Assembly: GCA_947499955.1 (NCBI GenBank) | Contig: CANMQI010000024.1 | Span: 1 to 64,000, forward strand | From: an uncultured Granulosicoccus sp. | Lineage (GTDB): Bacteria; Pseudomonadota; Gammaproteobacteria; Granulosicoccales; Granulosicoccaceae | DNA: 64,000 bases | Direction of reading: 5' to 3' | Part shown: in pieces, positions 18,292-27,815 of the stretch | How the letters are laid out: every line of letters starts with the position of its first letter | Numbering within the stretch: position 1 is the first letter of the stretch | Translations under genes and position numbers: made by a program | The notes under the pieces: generated by a model | The model's database searches: none | What the model saw: only the letters and a program-made list of their open reading frames with translations | What the model was told of the DNA's origin: nothing

Positions 18292-19988
18292 CAGCGGTCA
18301 AGGGCTCGTATCGGTGAAGGGGCAGTCTCGCGTGCCACACGGGCATGGCGCCAGACAGGATAGATCAGGGCCAGAACAAAGGCCATCAGTGGCAGCAGAC
18401 TCTGCAACACCGCAAGCGCTGCAATGACGCGCCGATCGACACCGCCAAAACTGGTGACCAGTTCGGTCGCCAGTGTCGAATGACGCCCCGCTCCCATCAA
18501 CAGCGTAGGCAGATACTGGGCCACGCTCACGGCCACGGCCACAGCACTGGCCTGGCACAAGGGGCGACGCAGCAGGGGCAGCCGGATATGCCACAGCACA
18601 CGCCAGTAACCGGCACCGAGCACCTGCGCGGCATGTCCCCACTGCGGAGCCAGCTCGCGCCAGGCCACCGCCAGAATCAGAATCACGTACGGCAGCGTAT
18701 AGAGCCAGTGGGTATAGACCACGCTCCACCATTGCCCGTCGATGCCCGCCCACAGCGCTACCGCCTGCCAGCCGAACAGCAGGCTGACCTGGGGAATGAG
18801 CAAGGGCACGAACCAGATGCCATCCAGACGCGGTACGATCGCACGACGCTCGAACTCCAACCAGATGATGGCTGCCAGCAGCGACAGCACGGTCACGGTG
18901 ACGGCAATGCCCAGTGTTGTCATGGCCGGCTGCAGCAGCATGTCACCTCGCGATGTCCAGTTGGCCAGCGTCCACTGACTCGGCAGGGCATCGGGGAAGC
19001 GCCAACGGCGCGTGAAACTCCAGATCAACAACAGCAGCAGCGATGACATGCTGGCAATCAGAATCATGACGACAGCGCCCATCCCGAGGCGACGGAACAA
19101 CTTCATGCCATGACCACGCTCACCACTTTGCCGACGCCTTGCGGCAACGCGTGCAACCACGCACTCCACTGCCATCATGCCGAAAAAACACACGGCCACC
19201 AGCACACCCAGCAACACGGCACCGGCCGATGCGGCGGCCCGCGAACCGGGATCGTTCACCAGCGACATCAGCAGCACGGCCAACGTCGGCGGATTACCCG
19301 GCCCCAGCAGGATCGCCATGTCGACCACCGTGAGGTTGAAGGCAAGGATGATCATCAAGGTCAGCCGAATGCGCGGATACAGGCGCGGCAGGATAAGCCG
19401 GCTCCAGCACCGTGCCGGTGCATAACCGAGCGTTCGCCCGATGCGCAGGGAGGCCGAGACATTCAGTGCCGACAATTGCGACACGGCGGCCAGCAACAGA
19501 AAAGGCGTCTCCTTGATGACCAGGCCAATGATCAGCGACCAGCCGACACTGTCCGGCACTACCCAGGACTGCGGCGGGCGCTCCCAGCCGCTGAGTGCCG
19601 GAGAAATCAGACGCACCAGTTCGCCACTGGGAGCCAACAGGAAGATCAGGCCGATGGCCAGGGCGGCATGCGGCACCGCCAGCACCGGCGGCATCAGCGC
19701 ACTCATCCATGACCACCAGCGCGTACCGTGCACACACACCAGTGTAAGCAGGGTCATCGCCAGGATCAGCACCGTGGAGACGATGCCGGTAAAGACACTG
19801 AATGTCAGGGCGGGCAGAAACCGGGGGTCTGCCAGAATCCGGGCGAAACCGTTACCCGGTGCCAGTTCAGGCGTCAGCCCGACAGCAGGTAACAGCGTGC
19901 CGCCCAGGCCCAGTATCACCGGCAACAGGAACAGGCCGATCAGGCACAGCGCCAGAACTCGCTGCCCCCAGCGACTTGTCACACTCAT
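18291..19988 (-). CDS. ynjC: ABC transporter permease, fused two-half type (YnjC-like)
   Basis: The 565-residue inner-membrane protein holds two permease halves in one chain. EAA-like loops are visible in each half (about TLGYAPARCWSRLILPRL and VLGAGYWRVLWHIRLPLLRR). About 12 hydrophobic segments are present. This fused form is typical of YnjC and ThiP-type importers. It lies 48 nt downstream of the binding protein and overlaps ynjD by one base. Confidence 0.9.
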   Translation of the reverse strand: MSVTSRWGQRVLALCLIGLFLLPVILGLGGTLLPAVGLTPELAPGNGFARILADPRFLPALTFSVFTGIVSTVLILAMTLLTLVCVHGTRWWSWMSALMPPVLAVPHAALAIGLIFLLAPSGELVRLISPALSGWERPPQSWVVPDSVGWSLIIGLVIKETPFLLLAAVSQLSALNVSASLRIGRTLGYAPARCWSRLILPRLYPRIRLTLMIILAFNLTVVDMAILLGPGNPPTLAVLLMSLVNDPGSRAAASAGAVLLGVLVAVCFFGMMAVECVVARVAARRRQSGERGHGMKLFRRLGMGAVVMILIASMSSLLLLLIWSFTRRWRFPDALPSQWTLANWTSRGDMLLQPAMTTLGIAVTVTVLSLLAAIIWLEFERRAIVPRLDGIWFVPLLIPQVSLLFGWQAVALWAGIDGQWWSVVYTHWLYTLPYVILILAVAWRELAPQWGHAAQVLGAGYWRVLWHIRLPLLRRPLCQASAVAVAVSVAQYLPTLLMGAGRHSTLATELVTSFGGVDRRVIAALAVLQSLLPLMAFVLALIYPVWRHARVARETAPSPIRALDR

Positions 19989-20036
19989 GCGGCCGGCTCA
20001 GGCATCGACAATACTCGCTGTGTCCTGAAGGCGACT

Positions 20037-21374
20037 CTATTGACCGTAACGTTCCAGCCAGGCAGCTTCCAGCGCCTGCGCCCAGGACGAATGCGGCTCG
20101 GGCAGGATCTTGCCCGCACCAATGGGCAATGCCCAGACACCCAGATCCACCGCGTCGAACAATGCTCGCTCTTCATCATCCAGGCGTTGCAAGTCCAGTA
20201 CCGTCGGCTCCCCCCAGAACTCCGGGTCGGCCTTGCGAGCCTGGGCTTCGGGTGATATCAGGAAATCAGCTACCACCATGGCGCCTGCGCTGGCGCTGGC
20301 ATTCCAGGGAATGGACACGAAATGGGTATTGCCGATGGTGCCATTGTCGAACACATAGGTACGCACCGATTCAGGCAGCTGCCCACCTCTGACAGCGGCA
20401 CTGGCCTCATTCGGATTGAAGGAGATCGCGATATCCAGCTCACCATCATCCAGCAACTGGCGGGTCATCTCGCCGCTGGTCGGCCAGCTCTTGCCGGAGC
20501 CACGAAGCAAGGGATGAAGCTCATCAAGATAGGCCCAGAGCGGTGCTGTTATAGCGGCAAGATCCGCCTCCTCGACGGGGAGAGATAGTGCTGCCTGCGC
20601 ATCACTGTCGGTCAGCAGCTCGATCAGCAGCTGCTTGATGAAGGTGGTGCCATGAAAGGCTGGCGGTGCCGGATAGGCAAATCGCCCATCGTTCCTGACG
20701 AATTCCAGTAGTGCCTGTGCCGAGCGTGGCGGCTCGGGCACGGTGTCAGTATCGTGAATGAAGACCAGTTGCGCGCCCCCCCAGGGAGACTCCAGACCGT
20801 CGACCGCTACCGAGAAATCGAATTGCATCGATGCCGAGTCCTTCAGCAGGCGGGCATTCGGCAGATTATCGGCAAAGCTTCCCCACAGCAGGCCGGCACG
20901 CTTGAGGGAGGCGAAATTCTCGCCGTTGATCCACATCAGATCGACATTGCCGTCCTCATTGCGCCCCACCAGTCTTGCCGCTTCCAGCTGCCCCACCACT
21001 TCGGCAATGTCAGCCACCTTGACGTGTTCCAGCGTGACGCCGTAGTCCGCCTTCAGCTGCTTGCCCACCCAGCCCAGGTAGCCGTTGATGCGATCGCTGC
21101 CGCCCCAGGCATTGAAGTACACGGTCTGGCCCCGGGCCTCCTCCAGCACCTCACTCCAGTCGCTGTCAGGCTCGACGGCGAACGAGGGAGTGACGCTGGC
21201 CAGCAACAGGATACCGGCGGAGAGCTGTACGCCTCTTTTCAGAGGTCGTGGCATCGGCGATTGCATCCGAGATTGCATCCGCGATTGCATCCGCGATTGC
21301 ACGCGCCGTTGCACGCGCCGTTGCACGCGCCGTTGCACGCGCTGCTGCACATGACGCATGATCTGCTGGAACAT
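20037..21374 (-). CDS. ynjB: ABC transporter substrate-binding protein (YnjB-like)
   Basis: This is a periplasmic binding protein of the YnjB type (YFNAWGGSDRINGYL, VDLMWINGENF, SFNPNEASAAV). The normal signal peptide is PLKRGVQLSAGILLLASV then SFA. Upstream of it the frame stays open through an Arg/Gln repeat made of 12-bp units, so the start is uncertain. Met at 21374, at 21254 (just before the signal peptide) or at 21455 are all possible, and none has a strong ribosome site. I chose 21374. The substrate is unknown, as in E. coli. One TGGGTGTC-class motif (20136-20143) lies near the C-terminus. Confidence 0.85.
   Translation of the reverse strand: MFQQIMRHVQQRVQRRVQRRVQRRVQSRMQSRMQSRMQSPMPRPLKRGVQLSAGILLLASVTPSFAVEPDSDWSEVLEEARGQTVYFNAWGGSDRINGYLGWVGKQLKADYGVTLEHVKVADIAEVVGQLEAARLVGRNEDGNVDLMWINGENFASLKRAGLLWGSFADNLPNARLLKDSASMQFDFSVAVDGLESPWGGAQLVFIHDTDTVPEPPRSAQALLEFVRNDGRFAYPAPPAFHGTTFIKQLLIELLTDSDAQAALSLPVEEADLAAITAPLWAYLDELHPLLRGSGKSWPTSGEMTRQLLDDGELDIAISFNPNEASAAVRGGQLPESVRTYVFDNGTIGNTHFVSIPWNASASAGAMVVADFLISPEAQARKADPEFWGEPTVLDLQRLDDEERALFDAVDLGVWALPIGAGKILPEPHSSWAQALEAAWLERYGQ
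21259..21354 (-). repeat. 12-bp tandem repeat, eight units, at the ynjB 5' end
   Basis: Eight 12-bp units run head to tail, in two sub-families (GATTGCATCCGC-like and CGTTGCACGCGC-like) plus a degenerate end. In the ynjB frame (minus strand) they encode Val/Met-Gln-Arg/Ser-Arg repeats just before the signal peptide. If translated, this would be a long, very basic n-region. If not, it is a leader-sequence repeat. Confidence 0.85.
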
Positions 21375-21579
21375 CCCGGCTTCACTGGAACGGGGATTGC
21401 GTAGCTGATGCTCATCAACAGACGAATCATTGCAATACGGGTCAGGGATCGACATGCGGCAAAGCGCTCCATGGTTGCTGGGACTATAAGGAAACTGATG
21501 CACCGGACAGGTGCAAACCATCAGGCCAGTGCTGCTAACGCTCAATGCGGCGCTATTCTGTCATTAAACAATGGAAAAG

Positions 21580-21678
21580 GTTCCGGACCGGTTCCAGACT
21601 GGTTCCGGACCGGTTCCAGACCGGTTCCAGACCGGTTCCAGACCGGCTCCTGAGGGGTTTCAGACTGGTTACAGGCGA
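21580..21678. repeat. 11-bp tandem repeat, about nine units, between ynjB and yejA
   Basis: Units of GTTCCAGACCG repeat every 11 bp without interruption. Units 1-6 are nearly identical and 7-9 degenerate. It lies in the spacer between two divergent transport operons. A period close to one DNA helical turn puts each copy on the same face, which would suit cooperative protein binding, but slippage alone can also create such a repeat. Confidence 0.9.
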
Positions 21679-21761
21679 TCGGGTTCGACTGTCTGCCACC
21701 ATTCTCTCCTGATTCCTGCTGCTAGACTCGACACAGAAACGATGACCAACATGGATTATCA

Positions 21762-23651
21762 ATGCTCGACATGATCATGACATCTTCTTCCGTCCGTGCC
21801 GTCACGCGCCTGAGCGCAGCCCTGGTTCTGCTGATGGCTGGCCTCAGTCAGCCCCTGTTCTCGACAGCCCGTGCTGACGATCAGACAGGCGAGATCACCC
21901 GCGCCTGGAGCATGGCGGAATTCGGGGAACCACTGTACGACGAGAGCATGACGCACTGGCCCTATGTCAATCCGGATGCGCCCATAGGCGGCAATATCGT
22001 ACTGGGTGCCTTCGGCAGTTTCGACAGCCTCAATTCCTACATCCTCAAGGGCGAATACCCCCGCAGTCTCGGACTGGTCAGCGATACCCTGATGATCGGC
22101 TCGGGTGATGAGCTGGCTTCGGCCTACGGTCTGCTGGCCAGCAGTGTCGAATACCCGGCCGACAAGAGCTGGATCATCTTCCACCTGCGTCCCGAGGCGC
22201 ACTTCGACAACGGGTCCCCGATCACAGCGGCGGATATCGAGTTCAGCTTCAAGACCATTCGCGAGCATGGCCGCCCCTTCCTGAAATCCTTCTACGATGA
22301 AGTGGAGAGTGTGGAAGTGCTGGGTGATCACCAGATCAAGTTCAGCTTCAACACGACCGACTCCATGAAACCGCTGATGAAGGTTGCCGGCCTGTCGCCC
22401 CTGTCGGTCGAGTACTGGAAGGACAAGGACATCAGCAAGACCTACCTGACGCCCGGTCCATCCAGCGGTAGCTACTACCTCAGCAATATCGATGCGGGGC
22501 GTTCCCTGACCTACAAGCGCGTGGCGGACTACTGGGGCAAGGAGCTGGCCGTGAACAAGGGCCTGGCTAACTTCGAAACGATCCGCTATGACTATTATCG
22601 TGACCTGGAAGTCATGCTGGAGGCGTTCAAGGCCGGGGAAATCGACTTCCGCTCGGAGAACAGTTCCAAACGCTGGGCAACGGCCTATCAGGTGGAGCAG
22701 GTGGACAATGGCGAGATCGTGCTCGATACCCCACCGGACCATACACCGGGAGCCATCCAGGGTTACTTCTTCAATCTGCGCCGCGAGCCTTTCGACGACC
22801 ATCGTGTGCGCCAGGCCATCAACCTGCTCTACGATTTCGAAACCATCAAGCGCACGATTCTGTACAACCAGTACGAACGCATCAACAGTTACTTCCCCAA
22901 TTCCGACTATGGCGTATCGGGCGCACCGACCGCCGATGAAATCGCCGTGCTGGAACCGTTTCGTGACCAACTGGCACCCGAAGTTCTCACGGAAGAATTT
23001 CGCTCGCCCGTCACTGATGGCAGCGGCCGCAACCGCCGGGAGATGCGTCAGGCGCTGGGGCTGTTCAACGAAGCCGGCTGGACGCTCTCGGATGGCAAGC
23101 TGATGAAGAACGGACAGCAGATGAGCATGGAGCTGCTGCTGGTCCAGCCTGATGGTCAGCGTACAGCGGCACCCTTCATCCAGAACATGAAAAAGGCGGG
23201 AATCGATGCCTCCATCCGTATTGTGGACAGCGCCCAGTATCAGGTGCGTGTCGATGACTTCGACTTCGATCTGATCTCGGTGCGCCTCAATTTCTTCCCG
23301 CCCCCCGGACCGGAGCTGCGCTCCTACTACGGCAGCGCTGCCGCCGATGTCCGCGGATCTGCCAACATGGCGGGCATCAAGAACCCGGTGGTCGATGCCC
23401 TGGTCGAGCAGATCGTGGCCGCCGAGTCACTGGAAAAACTGCAGATAACCACTCGCGCACTGGATCGGGTCTTGCTGTGGAACCATTACGTCATCCCGCA
23501 GTTCTACAACGCTGAACATCGCATTGCCTACTGGAATCGCTTTGGTCAACCCGAGACATTACCCCGATACATCAGTTACAGCGCATCCGGCTTTCCGACG
23601 GGCTGGTGGATCGACCCGGCGCTGGACAACCGACTGGATCTGGATCGTTGA
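21762..23651 (+). CDS. yejA: Peptide/microcin-type ABC transporter binding protein (YejA)
   Basis: This 629-residue extracellular solute-binding protein of family 5 has a Sec signal (VLLMAGLSQPLFSTARA). It matches YejA by the AEFGEPLYDESMTHWPYVNP start, GGNIVLGAFGSFDSLN and the final FPTGWWID. Family members deliver oligopeptides, and in E. coli YejABEF also takes up microcin C. Complete yejB, yejE and yejF follow. A weak GGAT sequence precedes the ATG at 21762; Mets at 21771 and 21777 are alternatives. The 23652-23845 gap to yejB contains nothing I can call. Confidence 0.93.
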   Translation: MLDMIMTSSSVRAVTRLSAALVLLMAGLSQPLFSTARADDQTGEITRAWSMAEFGEPLYDESMTHWPYVNPDAPIGGNIVLGAFGSFDSLNSYILKGEYPRSLGLVSDTLMIGSGDELASAYGLLASSVEYPADKSWIIFHLRPEAHFDNGSPITAADIEFSFKTIREHGRPFLKSFYDEVESVEVLGDHQIKFSFNTTDSMKPLMKVAGLSPLSVEYWKDKDISKTYLTPGPSSGSYYLSNIDAGRSLTYKRVADYWGKELAVNKGLANFETIRYDYYRDLEVMLEAFKAGEIDFRSENSSKRWATAYQVEQVDNGEIVLDTPPDHTPGAIQGYFFNLRREPFDDHRVRQAINLLYDFETIKRTILYNQYERINSYFPNSDYGVSGAPTADEIAVLEPFRDQLAPEVLTEEFRSPVTDGSGRNRREMRQALGLFNEAGWTLSDGKLMKNGQQMSMELLLVQPDGQRTAAPFIQNMKKAGIDASIRIVDSAQYQVRVDDFDFDLISVRLNFFPPPGPELRSYYGSAAADVRGSANMAGIKNPVVDALVEQIVAAESLEKLQITTRALDRVLLWNHYVIPQFYNAEHRIAYWNRFGQPETLPRYISYSASGFPTGWWIDPALDNRLDLDR

Positions 23652-23845
23652 TGCTGACGCTGCGTCCCATACCAGGCTTGCCCACCGTATGAGATCAGTC
23701 CCTGCAGCGCCGCCACTCAGCGGGTCATACCGATGCCTGCGGCCTTGATGGCCTCGGTTCGGCAAGATGAGCGCGGGTCTCTCGATCCAGAGCCCCAGCA
23801 CACGGGCGGCGCCAGCGATCGTCTCTCAGAAGTACCTGGCGCCTG

Positions 23846-24955
23846 ATGCTGGCTTATATCTTCAGACGTCTGCTGCTGATCATCCCCACGCTGCTGGGCA
23901 TAATGATCATCAATTTCGTGGTCATCCAGTTTGCCCCCGGCGGCCCGGTCGAACAGGTGCTGGCAGAAATGCAGGGCAATGCGGCCGATGCCACCTCCGC
24001 CTTCTCGGGCCAGGCGGGTGATCTGCAGGAAAGCGCACAGGGCGGTGGCAGTCTGCAGTCCGGCCATACCAGCAAGTATCGAGGCGCTCAGGGTCTTGAC
24101 CCTGCCATCATCGAGGAAATCGAAAAGCAGTTCGGATTCGACAAGCCGATGCATGAGCGCTTTTTCAACATGCTCTGGGACTACGCCCGCTTCGACTTCG
24201 GCAGCAGCTACTTTCGTGATGAGACCGTGATCAACCTGGTACTGGACAAGATGCCGGTGTCGATCAGCCTGGGTCTGTGGACCACGCTGTTCGTATATCT
24301 GATCTCCATTCCCCTGGGCATTCGCAAGGCTGTCAGGGATGGCTCGACATTCGATGTCTGGAGCAGTGGGGCCATTGTCATCGGGTATGCCATTCCCAGC
24401 TTCCTGTTTGCCATTCTGCTGATCATCCTGTTTGCCGGTGGGCGTTACATGGACGTCTTCCCGCTGCGCGGCCTGACCTCCCCGGGCTGGGAGCAGATGA
24501 GTACCATCGAACAGATCATCGATTACCTGTGGCACATCACCCTGCCGGTGACCGCCATGGTCATCAGCGGCTTCGCCAGCCTGACCATGCTGACCAAGAA
24601 TTCCTTTCTGGACCAGATCGGCATGCAGTATGTCCAGACGGCACGCGCCAAGGGACTGAACGAGAGACAGGTGCTCTATGGCCATGTCTTTCGCAATGCC
24701 ATGCTGATCGTCATTGCAGGCTTTCCCAGCGCCTTCATCTCCATCCTGTTTACCGGCTCCATCCTGATCGAGGTGATCTTCTCGCTGGATGGGCTGGGTC
24801 TGCTGGGCTGGGAGGCGACCATCAACCGGGACTATCCGGTGGTGTTTGCCACGCTGTACTTCTTCACCCTGCTGGGGCTGATACTGCAACTGGTGGGAGA
24901 CGTGATGTACCACCTGATCGATCCTCGCATCGATTTTGACAGCCGTGATTTCTGA
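23846..24955 (+). CDS. yejB: Peptide ABC transporter permease YejB
   Basis: The 369-residue protein has the DppB/OppB-type start ([17 protein letters not shown]) and the YejB-specific hydrophilic insertion after the first helix (about residues 35-90, ending [19 protein letters not shown]). The EAA-type loop is [20 protein letters not shown]. It pairs with YejE to make the channel. The yejE ATG follows the stop by one nucleotide. Confidence 0.95.
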   Translation: MLAYIFRRLLLIIPTLLGIMIINFVVIQFAPGGPVEQVLAEMQGNAADATSAFSGQAGDLQESAQGGGSLQSGHTSKYRGAQGLDPAIIEEIEKQFGFDKPMHERFFNMLWDYARFDFGSSYFRDETVINLVLDKMPVSISLGLWTTLFVYLISIPLGIRKAVRDGSTFDVWSSGAIVIGYAIPSFLFAILLIILFAGGRYMDVFPLRGLTSPGWEQMSTIEQIIDYLWHITLPVTAMVISGFASLTMLTKNSFLDQIGMQYVQTARAKGLNERQVLYGHVFRNAMLIVIAGFPSAFISILFTGSILIEVIFSLDGLGLLGWEATINRDYPVVFATLYFFTLLGLILQLVGDVMYHLIDPRIDFDSRDF

Positions 24956-24956
24956 C

Positions 24957-26000
24957 ATGCGACTCAGCCCCCTCAATCAGCGTCGCCTGCAGAGCTTCAA
25001 GCGTAATCGACGTGGCTACTGGGCCTTCTGGATCTTCATGCTGCTGTTCATCCTGTCGCTGGGTGCCGAGCTGATTGCCAATGACAGACCGATTGCCGTG
25101 CACTACGACGGCAGCTGGTATTTCCCGGTCTTCACGACCTATCCGGAAACCACCTTCGGTGGTGACCTGGCCTTCGATGCCGATTACAGCGATCCGTATA
25201 TCACGGACCTGATCAAGGAGAAGGGCTCGCTGTACTGGCCACTCATTCCCTTCTCGTATCAGAGCATCGATTTCGAGCTGAGCACCAGCCCACCCAGTGC
25301 GCCGACTGCACGTCACTGGCTGGGGACCGATGACCAGGGACGCGATGTACTGGCGCGCATCATCTACGGCTTTCGGGTATCGGTGAGTTTCGGTCTGCTG
25401 CTGACGCTGTTCAGCACCCTCATCGGTGTGGCTGCCGGTGCGGTACAGGGCTACTTCGGCGGACTGCTGGATCTGCTGGCACAGCGTTTCATCGAGATCT
25501 GGCAGGGTCTGCCGGTGCTGTATCTGCTGATCATCATGGCCAGTGTCATCCAGCCGGGCTTCATATCCTTGCTGGTTCTGATGACCCTGTTCAGCTGGAC
25601 ATCCCTGGTCGGGGTGGTGCGCGCCGAGTTTCTGCGCGCGCGCAATTTCGAATACATTCGCGCGGCCAAGGCACTGGGCGTTGGTGATACCGCCATCATG
25701 TTCCGACATACCCTGCCCAATGCCATGGTGGCAACGGTGACGTTTCTGCCCTTCATTCTCAGTGGTTCGGTGACCACACTCACCGGGCTGGACTTTCTCG
25801 GCCTGGGTCTGCCGCCCGGTTCGGCCTCGCTGGGCGAGATGCTGAAGCAGGGACGCGACAATCTGCACGCTCCCTGGCTGGGCTTGACGGCCTTCATCGT
25901 GCTGGCCGTCATGCTGAGCCTGCTGGTCTTCATCGGCGAAGCCGTGCGAGACGCTCTGGACCCGCGCAAGACCTTCACAGGCAGTACGAGTCATGACTGA
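24957..26000 (+). CDS. yejE: Peptide ABC transporter permease YejE
   Basis: The start is the ATG one base after the yejB stop; a TTG at 24936 would overlap but is less likely. The protein has about 347 residues. It shows an RRGYWAFWIFMLLFILSLGAE first helix, a large periplasmic loop with HWLGTDDQGRDVLARIIYG, and the EAA loop YIRAAKALGVGDTAIMFRH. It overlaps yejF by 8 bp. Confidence 0.95.
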   Translation: MRLSPLNQRRLQSFKRNRRGYWAFWIFMLLFILSLGAELIANDRPIAVHYDGSWYFPVFTTYPETTFGGDLAFDADYSDPYITDLIKEKGSLYWPLIPFSYQSIDFELSTSPPSAPTARHWLGTDDQGRDVLARIIYGFRVSVSFGLLLTLFSTLIGVAAGAVQGYFGGLLDLLAQRFIEIWQGLPVLYLLIIMASVIQPGFISLLVLMTLFSWTSLVGVVRAEFLRARNFEYIRAAKALGVGDTAIMFRHTLPNAMVATVTFLPFILSGSVTTLTGLDFLGLGLPPGSASLGEMLKQGRDNLHAPWLGLTAFIVLAVMLSLLVFIGEAVRDALDPRKTFTGSTSHD

Positions 26001-27618
26001 ACGACTGCTGGACATCGAGAACCTGCAGGTTGCCTTCGGTCAGGGCAGTGACCAGACCATGGCAGTGGACGGCGTCTCGCTGCACATCGACAAGGGGCAA
26101 ACCGTCGCGCTGGTGGGTGAAAGCGGATCAGGCAAATCGGTGACAGCCTTGTCCATATTGCAACTACTGCCCTACCCGTTTGCACATCACCCGGCCGGGC
26201 GCGTGAACTATCGCGGACAGGAACTGATGGGCGCCGGCCCGAGCGTGCTGCGCGCCGTACGCGGTAACGAGATCAGCATGATCTTCCAGGAACCGATGAC
26301 GTCCCTGAACCCGCTGCACAATATCGAACGTCAGGTCGGTGAATCTCTGAAGTTGCATCGCGGCCTGACAGGCGCGGCCGCCAGGGCGCGCATACTCGAA
26401 CTGCTGGATCTGGTGGGCATTCGCAATGCCGCGAGTCGACTGGGTGCTTATCCGCATGAGCTTTCCGGTGGTCAGCGACAGCGGGTCATGATCGCCATGG
26501 CACTGGCCAACGAGCCGGACCTGTTGATCGCCGATGAGCCCACCACGGCACTGGATGTGACCATCCAGGCACAGATTCTCGAACTGTTGGCCGAGCTTCA
26601 AACGCGTCTGGGCATGTCGCTGCTACTTATCACGCATGACCTGGGCATCGTGCGCAAGATGGCTGACGAGATCTACGTGATGCAGGCCGGCAAGGTGGTT
26701 GAGCAGAACACGACGGAGGCGCTGTTTGCATCCCCTGAGCACCCCTACACCCGGCAGCTGTTATCGGCGGAACCGGGGAAACTGCCCATACGCACAAGCA
26801 GCGACACTGAAATCATTCTGCAAGGACGGCAGGTCAGTGTTCGCTTTCCGATCAAGGGTGGATTGCTCGGCCGGGTTGTCGATCATGTCGATGCCTGCAT
26901 CGATATCGATGTCACCGTTCGTGCAGGCCGGACGGTGGGTGTGGTCGGCGAATCCGGCTCAGGCAAGACTACCCTGGGTCTGGCCCTGTTGCGCCTGATT
27001 GCCAGTGAAGGCGACATACGGTTCAGGGGTTCGGCCATTCACGACAAGTCCGGCAGCGAACTGCGCAGCCTTCGACAATCCATGCAGATCGTCTTCCAGG
27101 ACCCGTTCGGCAGCCTGAGCCCGCGCATGTCCATACTGCAGATCATCGAGGAAGGACTCAAGGTGCACCAGGCGGCCCTGAGCGCCGATGAACGACGCCA
27201 ACGAGTCAGCGAAGCACTGCAGGAAGTCGGGCTGGAACAGTCCGCCCTGCATCGCTACCCTCATGAGTTCTCGGGTGGCCAGCGTCAGCGCATCGCCATT
27301 GCCCGAGCCATGGTGCTCAAGCCCGCCCTGGTGGTACTGGACGAACCCACCTCGGCGCTGGATATGTCGGTGCAGGCGCAGATCGTCCAGTTGCTGCAGG
27401 ATCTGCAGGAAAGACACGGGCTCGCCTATCTGTTCATCAGCCACGACCTGAAGGTGGTCCGGGCCTTGAGTGATGACATCATCGTGATGCAGGAAGGCAA
27501 GGTGGTGGAGAGCGGCCCGGCTCATCGAATACTGGACGAACCTGAAAAGCCCTATACGCAGGCATTGATGCGGGCCGCCTTCGATATCGAATCCGTGAAG
27601 CGGGATGTAAGCGAGTAG
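25993..27618 (+). CDS. yejF: Peptide ABC transporter ATP-binding protein YejF (two ATPase domains)
   Basis: The 541-residue protein has two complete nucleotide-binding domains. The first has Walker A GESGSGKS, signature [12 protein letters not shown] and DEPTTALD; the second has [23 protein letters not shown] and DEPTSALD. YejF differs from the separate OppD/OppF pair by this fusion. It completes the importer. A long CGGCT repeat begins 17 bp after its stop. Confidence 0.95.
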   Translation: MTERLLDIENLQVAFGQGSDQTMAVDGVSLHIDKGQTVALVGESGSGKSVTALSILQLLPYPFAHHPAGRVNYRGQELMGAGPSVLRAVRGNEISMIFQEPMTSLNPLHNIERQVGESLKLHRGLTGAAARARILELLDLVGIRNAASRLGAYPHELSGGQRQRVMIAMALANEPDLLIADEPTTALDVTIQAQILELLAELQTRLGMSLLLITHDLGIVRKMADEIYVMQAGKVVEQNTTEALFASPEHPYTRQLLSAEPGKLPIRTSSDTEIILQGRQVSVRFPIKGGLLGRVVDHVDACIDIDVTVRAGRTVGVVGESGSGKTTLGLALLRLIASEGDIRFRGSAIHDKSGSELRSLRQSMQIVFQDPFGSLSPRMSILQIIEEGLKVHQAALSADERRQRVSEALQEVGLEQSALHRYPHEFSGGQRQRIAIARAMVLKPALVVLDEPTSALDMSVQAQIVQLLQDLQERHGLAYLFISHDLKVVRALSDDIIVMQEGKVVESGPAHRILDEPEKPYTQALMRAAFDIESVKRDVSE

Positions 27619-27635
27619 GACCGGGCACTTCCTTT

Positions 27636-27714
27636 CGGCTCGGCTCGGCTCGGCTCGGCTCGGCTCGGCTCGGCTCGGCTCGGCTCGGCTCGGCTCGGCT
27701 CGGCTCGGCTCGGC
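27636..27714. repeat. Pentanucleotide repeat CGGCT, about 15.8 copies
   Basis: There are fifteen perfect head-to-tail CGGCT units plus four bases of a sixteenth, with no mismatch. It sits just past the yejF stop and 100 bp before the DUF302 lipoprotein start. A perfect array of this length implies recent or ongoing slippage. A 5-bp unit would shift any frame crossing it, but no credible gene crosses it here. Confidence 0.97.
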
Positions 27715-27815
27715 AAGACAGTGCAGTTGATCATTGCGGCAAAGACAAGTGGGGAACTTGTCGCCTGAGCGCGCTCTAAGTGCCGGCAACCAACCCACCA
27801 CCCGGAGTAGATTCC

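Noticed and set aside
21759-26015. Long minus-strand frames (about 380-420 codons) opposite yejA, yejB and yejE
   Set aside because: They mirror high-GC coding sequence of clearly identified yej genes and show Gln/His-rich composition typical of antisense frames.
27552-27801. Minus-strand frame rich in Ala-Glu-Pro-Ser-Arg
   Set aside because: It is only the CGGCT repeat translated and overlaps the yejF 3' end.
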